This document shows positions 6,164 through 14,067 of a stretch of 30,470 nucleotides of DNA, piece by piece (within the stretch, counting starts at the first letter, position 1; the number at the start of each line of letters is the position of its first letter). Both the position numbers and the translations under genes were made by a program. Source of the DNA: a virus; the IMG/VR virus record IMGVR_UViG_3300025132_000187, positions 1-30,470 of that record; one strand, given 5' to 3'. The notes below the pieces were generated by a model, which saw only the letters and a list, made by a program, of their open reading frames with translations, made no database searches and was not told the DNA's origin.

Positions 6164-8002
6164 TTAGCTTGCGCCTTCCTCACCGAGGAGACCTCGTACG
6201 ATAACAAGACCATACATATCTGGTCTAACCATCTTCTTGGCGTAACGGGTCATGACACCCTTACGAGGCACGAAGTCCTCTTGCCCGAAGATAGTAGGCG
6301 TTACCTGGAGTGGTACATATGGAGCGTACACATAACCGCTTTCAAGGAAAGAGTTACCTCTACGACCTACAAGAAGAATGTTTCTTGGGAAGTATGGATC
6401 AACCATAACATCAAACTTCTTGCTCAATGAACCAACCTTTACTGCACCGATGTCGCCACGGTCAGCGTCTGCCGTAACAGAAGCGCGGAAACCAGCGGTG
6501 AACTCAAGAATGTTAGCAACCTCTGGTGAACAAACAACAAAGTTTGCACCACCACGGAGCGTCTTGCGGTGGATCTGAGCACTTACGTCATTGATTGTCT
6601 CAATGAGAGTCTCATACCATTCGCTAACCGTACCCGTGAAGTCAGGTGCTGCTGACAGTGCGCCAAGTTCTGCGCCAGTGCTGTCTACAAAGAGACCTGG
6701 AGCGCGTGACCAGTAACGTGTACCTGCCGTAGCGCCTCTAATAAGGTCACCAAGGATTTCACGGTCAATCTCAAGAGCAATTTGCTCTGAAAGAATACCA
6801 GTCAACTCTACCTCTGCGTCCAAGTTGTGATAAGCGTTAAGGTCCTGACCTAACTCAGGGGTCCACTTCGCCTTCAACTTCTTAGTTACAGCGGTTACTG
6901 CAATACTGTCAACTCGGATGTCGATCTCTGGGATAACATCGTTAGTTGTAAGTGATGTTGCAGCCTGTCCGTTGCCTGCACCTTCAAGAAGAAGACTGCT
7001 TGCCTGAACTGCACCAAGTGCGTCTGCGGCTAAGATCGAGTCTGCTTGAGCAAACCTCACACGGCCGTCAGCGCCTGCGGTCTGCGCGGTTGCTGCGGTG
7101 GCACCCGTAGGACCATGGAAGAAAACCGTAATCACAGTACCTTTAGCAGTTGCGGAGAGTCGATCACCATTTGCTGGCAACTGCCCGCGCATTGTCAATC
7201 TTCTAACAACCCTGGTGTTAGTGTCAAGCAAGGCGTCATTCTCTGCAAGAATATCAATTGCCTGAAGAACATCTGTATTTACTAGCGCCATTCGTGGTGC
7301 GGTAAGAGTAATCGTCTTTGCAAAAACAACGTCAGTTGCTGGAGCACCCAAAATATCTGGGTCGTATTGAAGTGCCGACTTCTGTGCCTCAGTCAAAGCA
7401 CTGATAGCAGTCTCTGTTGCAAGAATATTTGTTGCAGCAGCAAGTGTAAACTCTCCATCGTCGAAAGATCCAGATGGGGAACTCAAAGCATTACCAAAGT
7501 CGTAGAAACCACCAGGTCCAGATCGTCCACCTGTTTCTGCGGCGCCAGCATCTGTACGACCAACAAGATCGACACCACCAGTCAACTCACTAGCAACAAC
7601 ATTACCACCGTAAAGTGATCTGCTATCAATTGCTGCGTTGCGGCCGCCATCTGCGCCAATGCCATGTCCATGTACAAAATCCAAGAAGAAGATAAGTCCA
7701 CTTGGAAGACTCATAGGCTGAACGCTTACGAGATCGTTTGCAATCAATCCACCGAATACACGACGGACGATTGGGAAAGCAACAGACGCGAAACCTTCTA
7801 CGTCACCTGCTGCCATTGAGGATGCCTCACGAAGAAGCTCCTTTGCTTGGTTCTCAAGGAGAACCGCCATACCATTCTTTTTGTTATCATTCGAAATACC
7901 TTCAAGGAGACCAGTCTTTTCCCACTTAGCGAGAAGTGCTGCACCTTCCTTTGAAACGTCACGACGAACAATACCTTCAGTTAATTTTTCTAATACAGAC
8001 AT
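6164..8002 (-). CDS. 23: Major capsid protein (T4 gp23-like)
   Basis: A 612-residue HK97-fold capsid subunit (T4 gp23 is 521). Visible gp23 signatures are an N-terminal LLENQ helix (about 48-52), the segment FPIVRRVFGGLIANDLVSVQ near 76-95 followed by PMSLPSG, and near the C terminus FVVCSPEVANILE, VMVDPYFPRNILLVGRRG, GYVYAPYVPLQVTPTI and KGVMTRYAKKMVRPDMYG. The extra length lies mainly in the central region (about 110-380), rich in Gly/Ala/Thr/Asp, where T4 carries its insertion domain. An L-x-E site (LRE, residues 57-59) is positioned like the T4 maturation site after residue 65, so removal of an N-terminal propeptide by the gp21-like protease is likely. AGGAGG ribosome binding site; the next gene upstream is the scaffold, as in T4 (22-23). 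Confidence 0.97.
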   Translation of the reverse strand: MSVLEKLTEGIVRRDVSKEGAALLAKWEKTGLLEGISNDNKKNGMAVLLENQAKELLREASSMAAGDVEGFASVAFPIVRRVFGGLIANDLVSVQPMSLPSGLIFFLDFVHGHGIGADGGRNAAIDSRSLYGGNVVASELTGGVDLVGRTDAGAAETGGRSGPGGFYDFGNALSSPSGSFDDGEFTLAAATNILATETAISALTEAQKSALQYDPDILGAPATDVVFAKTITLTAPRMALVNTDVLQAIDILAENDALLDTNTRVVRRLTMRGQLPANGDRLSATAKGTVITVFFHGPTGATAATAQTAGADGRVRFAQADSILAADALGAVQASSLLLEGAGNGQAATSLTTNDVIPEIDIRVDSIAVTAVTKKLKAKWTPELGQDLNAYHNLDAEVELTGILSEQIALEIDREILGDLIRGATAGTRYWSRAPGLFVDSTGAELGALSAAPDFTGTVSEWYETLIETINDVSAQIHRKTLRGGANFVVCSPEVANILEFTAGFRASVTADADRGDIGAVKVGSLSKKFDVMVDPYFPRNILLVGRRGNSFLESGYVYAPYVPLQVTPTIFGQEDFVPRKGVMTRYAKKMVRPDMYGLVIVRGLLGEEGAS

Positions 8003-8021
8003 TGTATTGTAACCTCCTAAA

Positions 8022-9044
8022 TTAATTGTCTTTATTAATACCAGCTAATCGCTGCATTCTTTCAGCAAAAATATCTGCTGAAGTAGTTCGTTTCTCTACA
8101 CGAGATCGAACTGATAGACTAGGTCTTCTGTTAACTGCTTCATTCAATGATTCTGGATTTTCAACTTTGTTGGAACTCTCCATTGAATTTTGAAGGGTTT
8201 CATAAATGACCTTCGCCTCTTTTGCATCGTTTGCCTTTGCGATTGATTCAACAATTTTCTTTCTTTGTCGCTCATTCAGGGAGTTACAATCCAAGGTACG
8301 ATTGATATATAACAACTTTGCATTTGATGTATTAACAGCATCAAACTTTTCTTTAAGTTGCATAACGGCACTTTTATGTGCCTTTAAATCTTTGTTAAGT
8401 TTTTCGTTCTCTGAAACTAGAGTTTTGTTATTTTTGTTAAGGGATTTGTTAGATTCTTCTAACTTGCCGAGCGCTGTTCTAAGTGCCTCAAGTTGCTCTT
8501 TGACTTCATCGTCCTGCATTCTAGCAAGTTCCATCTCAACAGCGTGATCGATATCTTCATTTGAAATTCCCATGAATCCTCGCTTTTGTGGTTTCATGTC
8601 TACCTTTAGTGACTCAATGATATCGTCAGCAAAAGCGTTTGCAATCTCTTCCTCAAGTTGATCAAAAGTTTCAGTCGCCAAGGAGTTAGCATCGGGTGAA
8701 TCCATAATATCATCACTCATTTCCTGTCCAAAATCATCTCTATCGATTTTTTCATCTTCTAGTGCGTCAGAAGCATCAATGCCCTCCTGCTCTTCAAACT
8801 CAGCGACCTTTTGCTCAAGCGCTTGCAGATCTAACTCCACAATATCTGAATCTGATACTGGGACCTCAGAATCAACTTGTGAGTCCAAATCCTCTCCTTG
8901 CTCTTCGTCTTGTTCGAGTAAAGTAGAGACTGCTTCCTTAATCTGATCTGAGTATTTTTCAATTACCATTTGTTCTGCGTTTTTTATCGCTGCGTCGCGA
9001 AGTGCCGTGGCATCAATAATCGCTTGTTCTAGAAGTGAAGACAT
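8022..9044 (-). CDS. 22: Prohead core scaffolding protein (T4 gp22-like)
   Basis: A 340-residue acidic, highly helical protein. Residues about 45-125 are Asp/Glu-rich. About 175-245 form a coiled coil (EEQLEALRTALGKLEESNKS and following Asn/Lys/Leu heptads). The C terminus has the conserved marine gp22 block LLYINRTLDCNSLNERQRKK, then KANDAKEAKVIYETLQ, AVNRRPS and FAERMQRLAGI. It forms the internal core on which the prohead shell assembles and is later digested by the prohead protease. Its place directly before the capsid gene matches T4. Start ATG at 9044 has AAGGGG upstream. Confidence 0.87.
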   Translation of the reverse strand: MSSLLEQAIIDATALRDAAIKNAEQMVIEKYSDQIKEAVSTLLEQDEEQGEDLDSQVDSEVPVSDSDIVELDLQALEQKVAEFEEQEGIDASDALEDEKIDRDDFGQEMSDDIMDSPDANSLATETFDQLEEEIANAFADDIIESLKVDMKPQKRGFMGISNEDIDHAVEMELARMQDDEVKEQLEALRTALGKLEESNKSLNKNNKTLVSENEKLNKDLKAHKSAVMQLKEKFDAVNTSNAKLLYINRTLDCNSLNERQRKKIVESIAKANDAKEAKVIYETLQNSMESSNKVENPESLNEAVNRRPSLSVRSRVEKRTTSADIFAERMQRLAGINKDN

Positions 9045-9151
9045 AAGTAACCCCTTATAAAATAATGTTCAATAATAAATAGTAAAGGCATTTTGTAAAC
9101 ACCTTAAATTTATTATACTACACTGTAGGTGTTATTTTGTTAATCTTATGC
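9045..9151 (-). promoter_or_regulatory. Short AT-rich gap with possible promoter for scaffold-capsid genes
   Basis: The minus strand has TATAAT at 9112-9117 about 68 bases before the scaffold start. The best upstream partner, TTAACA, is spaced 20 bases away, which is too long for a good sigma70 promoter. A CTACA-c-TGTAG inverted repeat overlaps the upstream side. This is a possible promoter only. Confidence 0.3.
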
Positions 9152-9313
9152 CTATCTAACTGGGTGTGTCCTTAAAGATGATAGTCCTGGAATTATCATT
9201 CGGAGTGGTGGTTGTGCCAAGGTATCTCTCACCTTTACAAAGTGTGGGTCATCTTTTAGTTCTCTTATGTTGTCAATGACAAAATCTGGTCTAATTGTGT
9301 GTTTTCTTTTCAT
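9152..9313 (-). CDS. Small basic protein of 53 residues between decoration and scaffold genes
   Basis: A short ORF starting MKRKHTIRPDFVIDNIRELK and ending SSLRTHPVR. Support comes from a good ribosome binding site (GGAGAAACAA then ATG), a position only 9 bases after the preceding stop, and ordinary codon use. The sequence has a charged helix (VIDNIRELKDD) followed by a Pro-rich, hydrophobic stretch (PPLRMIIPGLSSL). No relatives are recognised. It may be a minor head or scaffold component, but that is only suggested by position. Confidence 0.6.
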   Translation of the reverse strand: MKRKHTIRPDFVIDNIRELKDDPHFVKVRDTLAQPPLRMIIPGLSSLRTHPVR

Positions 9314-9322
9314 TTGTTTCTC

Positions 9323-10546
9323 CTAAAAAGTTGAAGTGGCTGCAGCAAATAAATCTGTTGCTGCCAAGGCATCATCTGACTGACGAAAATAAACTCTGTC
9401 CACACCCGCAACTTCAAACACTCTAAAAGTTTCGACTGCTGCATTGGTAGTTGTTAACCGAACCTGGGTGCCAGCAGTATCATACAACTCTGACCATACT
9501 TGCGATGCGTGACTATATCCCCAAGCGGTGACGGTGTGAGTTGTATTAGTTTGATCTGCTTTCCAATAAACCTGTAAAAATCTCTGATTTTCTGTGGCGT
9601 ATCCCTGTGTCGCAGTGGTGGGAGCAGCAGTTGGCATATTGCCGCCGACTCCCCCGTGAATGTAAACTTGATGGTCGCCTGCCACATTCTTTGGTTGTCT
9701 TGTTCTACCATAGGAAGAATGGATAAATCCTTCTGGTTTTATTCTATCTGTAGGCAAGGCAGGCACTGCACCTATCGTTGCGCCGTTCTGAACTGACCCA
9801 TTGAACCCAGATACATAATCTCTAATTCCACCAGTAGCGATTGTATCTAAATCATCTCCCATCTTCCACCAAGAAATTAAGTCTCCATATGTCGTTGCTT
9901 TGAGCATATTCTTTACGTGGCCACCATTATATAATTCTAATACCTCTGCAGCAGAAAGTTCTTTGTTAAATAAACAAATATCTGCTAATTTGTCTTCGAA
10001 CACTCGTGCGGCGGTTGAGTTGATGCCTCCATCAACTGTAGCACCAATAGCTACAGCTGTGACTGAACTCTTCATACAAACATATCCATTACCATGGCCG
10101 CCCCCTGAATTAGTCGCTGTCTTTGCTGCGGCGGTGATGGTGCCGTCTGTATACATGTTAATACCTGATTGATTGCCTGATCCATCATAGGTCGCCACGA
10201 CGTGATGCCAAGTATTGCTTGTCAACGTTGCAGCATTGGCCTGTGCTCTGATTGAATCCCCCGATAGACTCCCGCCGTTGTCGTAAAGAAAAAATCGAAC
10301 TTCCCCAGAGGCTTGCTTAAAAAGCCACTCAGATTTTGCGGGCCCTGGTCCGTCGCCAGTAAAGTCAGCTTTTGATATAAACGGCCCGTTATCGGACCCA
10401 ACATCACCAACAAACACCCATACCGAGATGGAAAAAGGTTTATCCGATGTATCATCTGTAAAACTAAAGGCATCCTGATCTGACACTAGAACATAGTCAT
10501 TCGTACCATCGAGAACTACAGCATTTAAGTTAACTCGTTTACTCAT
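9323..10546 (-). CDS. LamG-like (lectin fold) virion surface protein with shared C-terminal module
   Basis: A 407-residue protein of two parts. Residues about 8-250 are a LamG/concanavalin A-like domain: LNAVVLDGTNDYVLVSD at the start, FSISVWVFVGD, NTWHHVVATYDGSG, INMYTDG, an ADICLFNKELSAAEVLELYN strand-helix and ISWWKMGD. These are the standard LamG landmarks, including the WHHVAxTYDGS and ELSxxEVxxLYN patterns. Residues about 265-407 form a second module (GFIHSSYGRTRQPKNVAG ... VDRVYFRQSDDALAATDLFA ... TSTF) that recurs as a separate protein in the gene just upstream. LamG domains often bind glycans, so a virion decoration role is likely (inference). Start ATG at 10546 has AGGGGG 6 bases upstream. 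Confidence 0.82.
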   Translation of the reverse strand: MSKRVNLNAVVLDGTNDYVLVSDQDAFSFTDDTSDKPFSISVWVFVGDVGSDNGPFISKADFTGDGPGPAKSEWLFKQASGEVRFFLYDNGGSLSGDSIRAQANAATLTSNTWHHVVATYDGSGNQSGINMYTDGTITAAAKTATNSGGGHGNGYVCMKSSVTAVAIGATVDGGINSTAARVFEDKLADICLFNKELSAAEVLELYNGGHVKNMLKATTYGDLISWWKMGDDLDTIATGGIRDYVSGFNGSVQNGATIGAVPALPTDRIKPEGFIHSSYGRTRQPKNVAGDHQVYIHGGVGGNMPTAAPTTATQGYATENQRFLQVYWKADQTNTTHTVTAWGYSHASQVWSELYDTAGTQVRLTTTNAAVETFRVFEVAGVDRVYFRQSDDALAATDLFAAATSTF

Positions 10547-10555
10547 TGGTGCCCC

Positions 10556-10948
10556 CTAGAACGTTGATGTTGCAGCAAAAAACTCATCATTAGCGGCCAA
10601 GGCGGTGTTCATTCGGAAATATACCCTATCCACACCGAAAATCTCAACGAGTTTGTATACCTGTGCACCGTCTCCTCGAAGAGTGATATTGGTTCCACTG
10701 CTGTCTGTTAGAATAAACCAAACTCCAAATGCGTGATTCCACCCGTAAACGGTTGCAGTTCTGTCAGTGCCGCCGCCACTTGTAGTATCTATCAACATGT
10801 GAAGGTATCTTTGATTTTCTGTTGAATATCCATCTGTAACTGCAGTGGGTAAGTCTGTTGATGTAACAACCTCTGTGCCAACAGCACCTGCAATGTTCTT
10901 TGGACCTCTTGTTCTGCCCCAACTGCTGTGTGTGTGAAATTCTGCCAT
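10556..10948 (-). CDS. Stand-alone copy of the virion surface module
   Basis: A 130-residue protein matching the C-terminal module of the LamG protein encoded next: FHTHSSWGRTRGPKNIAG against FIHSSYGRTRQPKNVAG, YSTENQRYL against YATENQRFL, VYGWNHAFGVW against AWGYSHASQVW, GVDRVYFR in both and an identical ATSTF C terminus. The protein consists of the module alone, so the two genes arose by duplication with gain or loss of a LamG domain. GGAG ribosome binding site 9 bases before ATG. Probable virion surface protein; no enzymatic motif is seen. Confidence 0.75.
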   Translation of the reverse strand: MAEFHTHSSWGRTRGPKNIAGAVGTEVVTSTDLPTAVTDGYSTENQRYLHMLIDTTSGGGTDRTATVYGWNHAFGVWFILTDSSGTNITLRGDGAQVYKLVEIFGVDRVYFRMNTALAANDEFFAATSTF

Positions 10949-10960
10949 TTTAAATCTCCG

Positions 10961-10990
10961 TAAATAAAACTATTATCAAGTATAAATAGT
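10961..10990 (-). terminator. Weak AT-rich hairpin after sugar cassette
   Basis: The minus strand has ACTATT, a 10-base loop, AATAGT, then TTTTATTTA. The 6-bp stem has only one G-C pair at each end, so termination would be weak. It lies between the end of the sugar cassette and the next gene. Confidence 0.3.
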
Positions 10991-11031
10991 TCTTTTGTAA
11001 CTAAACAAACCTATCTTTTAAATATTACAAA

Positions 11032-12300
11032 TCAGCATTCGTAATTAGAGAAAAATTGTTTAAAGGTTGCTACAACTTCATCAATATGGTCGCGAGTGAG
11101 GTAAGGATGACAACCAATAAAGAAAGCTCTATCTCTCAAAGCTACAGTATTTGGCATTTTTTCGTGAGTCCTACATTCCGTATCTCTATATGCCGGCTGT
11201 ACAGAAAGGTCTCCTCCCATGAACGCTCTAGTTTCTATGCCATTAGACTCCAAAGCATTGACCAATTCTTTTCTTGTAAATGGAGCATCCTCTCTAATGA
11301 GTATCGGAAATCCATAAAAAGTGTGCTCTGTGCCTTTGGGTATGGTGGGTAGTTTTATAAATTTATTTTCGTAGTCAATCAATCCATGAATATAATCCAC
11401 CGCGTGGACTGCACGGATGGTATTTAGAGAATCAAGTTTTTTCAACTGCTCAATACCCAAAGATGCTGCAATGTCAGTCATGCGAAGATTATATCCAATG
11501 TTAGTAAAGACGTATCTTTCATCATAGTCTTTTAGGTGACCATCGTTATAATAAAATCTCGGTTTCCCTGGTTCGTATTTTTTCAATCGGCCAAACTCTC
11601 TTATGGACCTTAAAATATCCTCAAGTTCATCGTCATCTGTTAGCACCATACCGCCTTCGCCAGTTGTCATATTGTGTGCAACGAAAAAACTCCAGGCACT
11701 CAACACTCCAAAACTACCAACCATCTTTCCCTTATAAGAAGAACCATGGGCCTCACAACAATCCTCTAAGACTGGTATATCATGCTTTTCAGATACAGAC
11801 ATAATGCCTTCCATATCCGCTGAACACCCCAAAGAGTGCACTATCATTATTAATTTTGTTTTGTCGGTTATTGCTCTTTCGATAGCTTTTGGACAAATAT
11901 TATATGTCTCCATCTCCACGTCAACAAATACAGGGACTAACCCAACTTGCAATATTGGAGAAATAACCGTTGTAAAGGTTGCTGCAGGAACAATTACCTC
12001 ATCGCCAGGAGAGATTCTACCAGCCTGAATCAAAGCAGTGAGTGCTAGGAGATTTGCCGAACTTCCTGAATTACATGCAATTCCATGTGGCATGCCGACA
12101 TAATTCGAAAACTGTTCTTCAAACTTTTTGACTTTTGGTCCTTGAGATATCCACACATCTAGCAACGAATCCAATGCTTGGTTTACCTCATTGTGATCAA
12201 AACACGGAAATCCCACTGTGACTTTATTGCCAGGAGTAGCTTTATTTTCCTTAAAATACTCTTCAACTTTTGCAAATATTTCTTTTTTAAGATCGCTCAT
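11032..12300 (-). CDS. PLP-dependent nucleotide-sugar 3-dehydratase-like protein (RfbH/ColD type, DegT fold)
   Basis: A 422-residue member of the DegT/DnrJ/EryC1 fold I family. It follows RfbH (CDP-4-keto-6-deoxyglucose-3-dehydratase) closely: NSGSSANLLALTAL (77-90), GDEVIVPAATFTTV, GLVPVFVDVEMETYNI, LIMIVHSLG, VLEDCCEAHGSSYKGKMVGSFG, YNLRMTDIAASLGIEQL, FYGFPI and ETRAFMGGDLSVQPAY. The PLP site reads SFFVAHNMTTGEGG, with His209 where aminotransferases have Lys; that substitution defines the sugar C-3 deoxygenating enzymes E1/RfbH and ColD. The Cys cluster that binds [2Fe-2S] in RfbH (after the RDWGR segment) is absent, since that part here (EFGRLKKYEPGKPRFYY) has no Cys. Chemistry may therefore be ColD-like (dehydration using PMP) or something new. 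It is the last gene of the four-gene sugar cassette; ATG at 12300 overlaps the upstream gene by 14 bases, with AGGTGG as ribosome binding site. Confidence 0.88.
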   Translation of the reverse strand: MSDLKKEIFAKVEEYFKENKATPGNKVTVGFPCFDHNEVNQALDSLLDVWISQGPKVKKFEEQFSNYVGMPHGIACNSGSSANLLALTALIQAGRISPGDEVIVPAATFTTVISPILQVGLVPVFVDVEMETYNICPKAIERAITDKTKLIMIVHSLGCSADMEGIMSVSEKHDIPVLEDCCEAHGSSYKGKMVGSFGVLSAWSFFVAHNMTTGEGGMVLTDDDELEDILRSIREFGRLKKYEPGKPRFYYNDGHLKDYDERYVFTNIGYNLRMTDIAASLGIEQLKKLDSLNTIRAVHAVDYIHGLIDYENKFIKLPTIPKGTEHTFYGFPILIREDAPFTRKELVNALESNGIETRAFMGGDLSVQPAYRDTECRTHEKMPNTVALRDRAFFIGCHPYLTRDHIDEVVATFKQFFSNYEC

Positions 12301-13276
12301 TCTTATACCACCTATATGTCCTTTTCAATCCCTCTAGTAAGGGCACACTCTTAGAGTGCCCAAGTTTCTTTATCTTGCTTATATCAGGACACCTTCGATT
12401 AACACTTCCCGCAGGCGCCTCATGTATGAGGAAATCATATTCCTCGTTGTTAATGTCAAAAATCATTTTTGCTAACTGCTCTATACTAACTTCTTCATCG
12501 TCATTTCCAATATGGTATATCTCACCATCTTCGCCATTATACACGACTGCATCGAGTGCGTCAAGTACATCTTCTATGAAACAAAAAGATCTAGTATTTG
12601 ATCCCCCGAATATCTCAAAGGGTCTGATACCGTCAAGGTGTCTTTGTATAAATTGACTTATAACATGTTCATTGCCCATCCTGGGTCCGTAAATATTGTG
12701 AAGCCTTATAATCTTGAACTTATCTATGTTGTGAGATTTTCTGTAACTATAAAAAGCGATTTCTCCAATAAGTTTACTGGCACCGTAACTCCACCTAACA
12801 TTAGTAACATCGTCAATTGTTAATGGGACATCTTCGGGTGTTGGTATTGGAAACTCATCTCCTAAGATCGCGGCGGTTCCTGCATACGCTTCCGAACTGC
12901 TAGTGTAGATAATTTCTGGTTTCTTGTCTTGCTTGGCAACCCACTCTAAAATATTAATCGTCGAGAAGGTGCCTATCTTTAATACACTAGCTGGAAAATT
13001 GTAAAAATTAGAAGTTCCGTTCAAGGCTGCAAAATGATACACTGTATCGAACACATTCATCTTCCAGTTATCCAAAACTCTCTGATCCGAAAGATCCATG
13101 TTTAAATGAGTTACATTTTCATGAGACAGTAGATCTAAGAACTTCTTGTCTTCATTAGGTCTCTTGAAATTGTCGATAATTGTTACTTTATTGTCTTTGG
13201 ATAATTTTTTGGCTAAATGAAAACCTACAAAACCAGCGCCGCCAGTTATAAGAATGTTTTTCATTCTTTCAACCAT
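12287..13276 (-). CDS. NAD(P)-dependent sugar epimerase/dehydratase (extended SDR)
   Basis: A 329-residue extended short-chain dehydrogenase. The N-terminal dinucleotide site is ITGGAGFVGFHLAKKL (about 10-25). It is followed by DNFKRP (the Asp that selects NAD), YHFAALNG near 82, the catalytic TSSSEAY (125-131) and SYGASK (about 163-168; Tyr and Lys of YxxxK), then RLHNIYGPRM and RSFCFIEDVLDALDAV. This matches dTDP-glucose 4,6-dehydratase, UDP-glucuronate decarboxylase and GDP-sugar epimerases; the exact substrate cannot be told. In the cassette it could create the 4-keto sugar that the downstream PLP enzyme needs. Start ATG at 13276 (AAAGGAATGAGAG upstream) overlaps the previous stop by 8 bases; an internal ATG at 13264 is an alternative. 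Confidence 0.88.
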   Translation of the reverse strand: MVERMKNILITGGAGFVGFHLAKKLSKDNKVTIIDNFKRPNEDKKFLDLLSHENVTHLNMDLSDQRVLDNWKMNVFDTVYHFAALNGTSNFYNFPASVLKIGTFSTINILEWVAKQDKKPEIIYTSSSEAYAGTAAILGDEFPIPTPEDVPLTIDDVTNVRWSYGASKLIGEIAFYSYRKSHNIDKFKIIRLHNIYGPRMGNEHVISQFIQRHLDGIRPFEIFGGSNTRSFCFIEDVLDALDAVVYNGEDGEIYHIGNDDEEVSIEQLAKMIFDINNEEYDFLIHEAPAGSVNRRCPDISKIKKLGHSKSVPLLEGLKRTYRWYKNERS

Positions 13277-14066
13277 CTCTCATTCCTTTCTGTACAGTTA
13301 CTCTATATTTTGCATTCTCTTCTAATATTCTTTTAAATAACTTACCTGTTGTATTGCACTGATCAGCCATGTACGCTAGTGCTCTAGTGTCTTTCGGCAA
13401 ACAAACGCCGCCGAAACCTCTAAAGTTGTTGTTACAATCTAGGTACGCATCGTGTATGTGTTTTCTGTGTACGACAGCATTCTTTACATTTGTATAATTG
13501 ACCCCTGACTTTTCACAAAGTTCAGAAAAGTTATTTGCAAATGTTACCAACATTGCACTGTAAACATTGCTAAAATATTTTACATATTCGGCCTCTGCAA
13601 CCCCCAGTTGAACAACGTTCTTTGGGTAAGACCCGTGAGACTGTTTTATCTTCTCGAATACATTCTCATCCTCTGTCCCTATAACACAAAGATCATGATT
13701 CTCTATGAAGTCTGTAACTGCGCACCTTTCTCTCAGGAACTCAGGCACAAAACATATATCATCTCTACCAGTTTCTTCTCTTAGTCTCTCAGTCGTGCCA
13801 GGCTCAACAGTGGACTTTACAGCTATTATCCCCTTATAACCAGCGTTATTCAGTTCGTGAACAACCTTTTCTACAATCCTAGTGTCGCACCTACCAGACT
13901 CCAAAGACGGTGTGGGTACGCAAATATAACATATTTCAGTATCCATAACATTATCAATAGTAGTCCCCATTGCAATATCGTGATACAAAACAGTGTGACT
14001 TAATTTTTCAAGACCCTCTTTGATTGCGCCGCCGACGACGCCTAATCCCATTATTCCTATCTTCAA
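13269..14066 (-). CDS. UDP-glucose/GDP-mannose 6-dehydrogenase-like protein lacking C-terminal domain, TTG start
   Basis: The N-terminal nucleotide-binding site MKIGIMGLGVVGG begins at a TTG codon (14066-14064), six bases after AGGAGG and one base after the stop of the glycosyltransferase. A longer upstream reading would run inside that gene. The protein (265 residues) keeps the family's catalytic set: CVPTPS, VKSTVEPGTT (Glu88), PEFLRE, EAEYVKYFSN (Lys163, Asn167) and GFGGVCLPKD with the nucleophile Cys222. Family members usually have 390-450 residues; here the protein ends shortly after the Cys motif, so the second Rossmann domain that closes over the UDP sugar is missing. It may still oxidise a C-6 alcohol to a carboxylate with NAD, or act on a different substrate. 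Confidence 0.83.
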   Translation of the reverse strand: MKIGIMGLGVVGGAIKEGLEKLSHTVLYHDIAMGTTIDNVMDTEICYICVPTPSLESGRCDTRIVEKVVHELNNAGYKGIIAVKSTVEPGTTERLREETGRDDICFVPEFLRERCAVTDFIENHDLCVIGTEDENVFEKIKQSHGSYPKNVVQLGVAEAEYVKYFSNVYSAMLVTFANNFSELCEKSGVNYTNVKNAVVHRKHIHDAYLDCNNNFRGFGGVCLPKDTRALAYMADQCNTTGKLFKRILEENAKYRVTVQKGMRDG

Positions 14067-14067
14067 A

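Noticed and set aside
10981-10988. TATAAATA, a perfect T4 late promoter motif, on the plus strand
   Set aside because: It points into antisense of the sugar cassette and no plus-strand gene follows. It lies in an AT-rich hairpin, so it is probably chance, although antisense transcription cannot be excluded.
11032-12300. Annotation as an ordinary DegT-family aminotransferase
   Set aside because: The lysine that would bind PLP is His209 and the surrounding GEGG motif matches the sugar 3-dehydratase branch, so transamination is unlikely.
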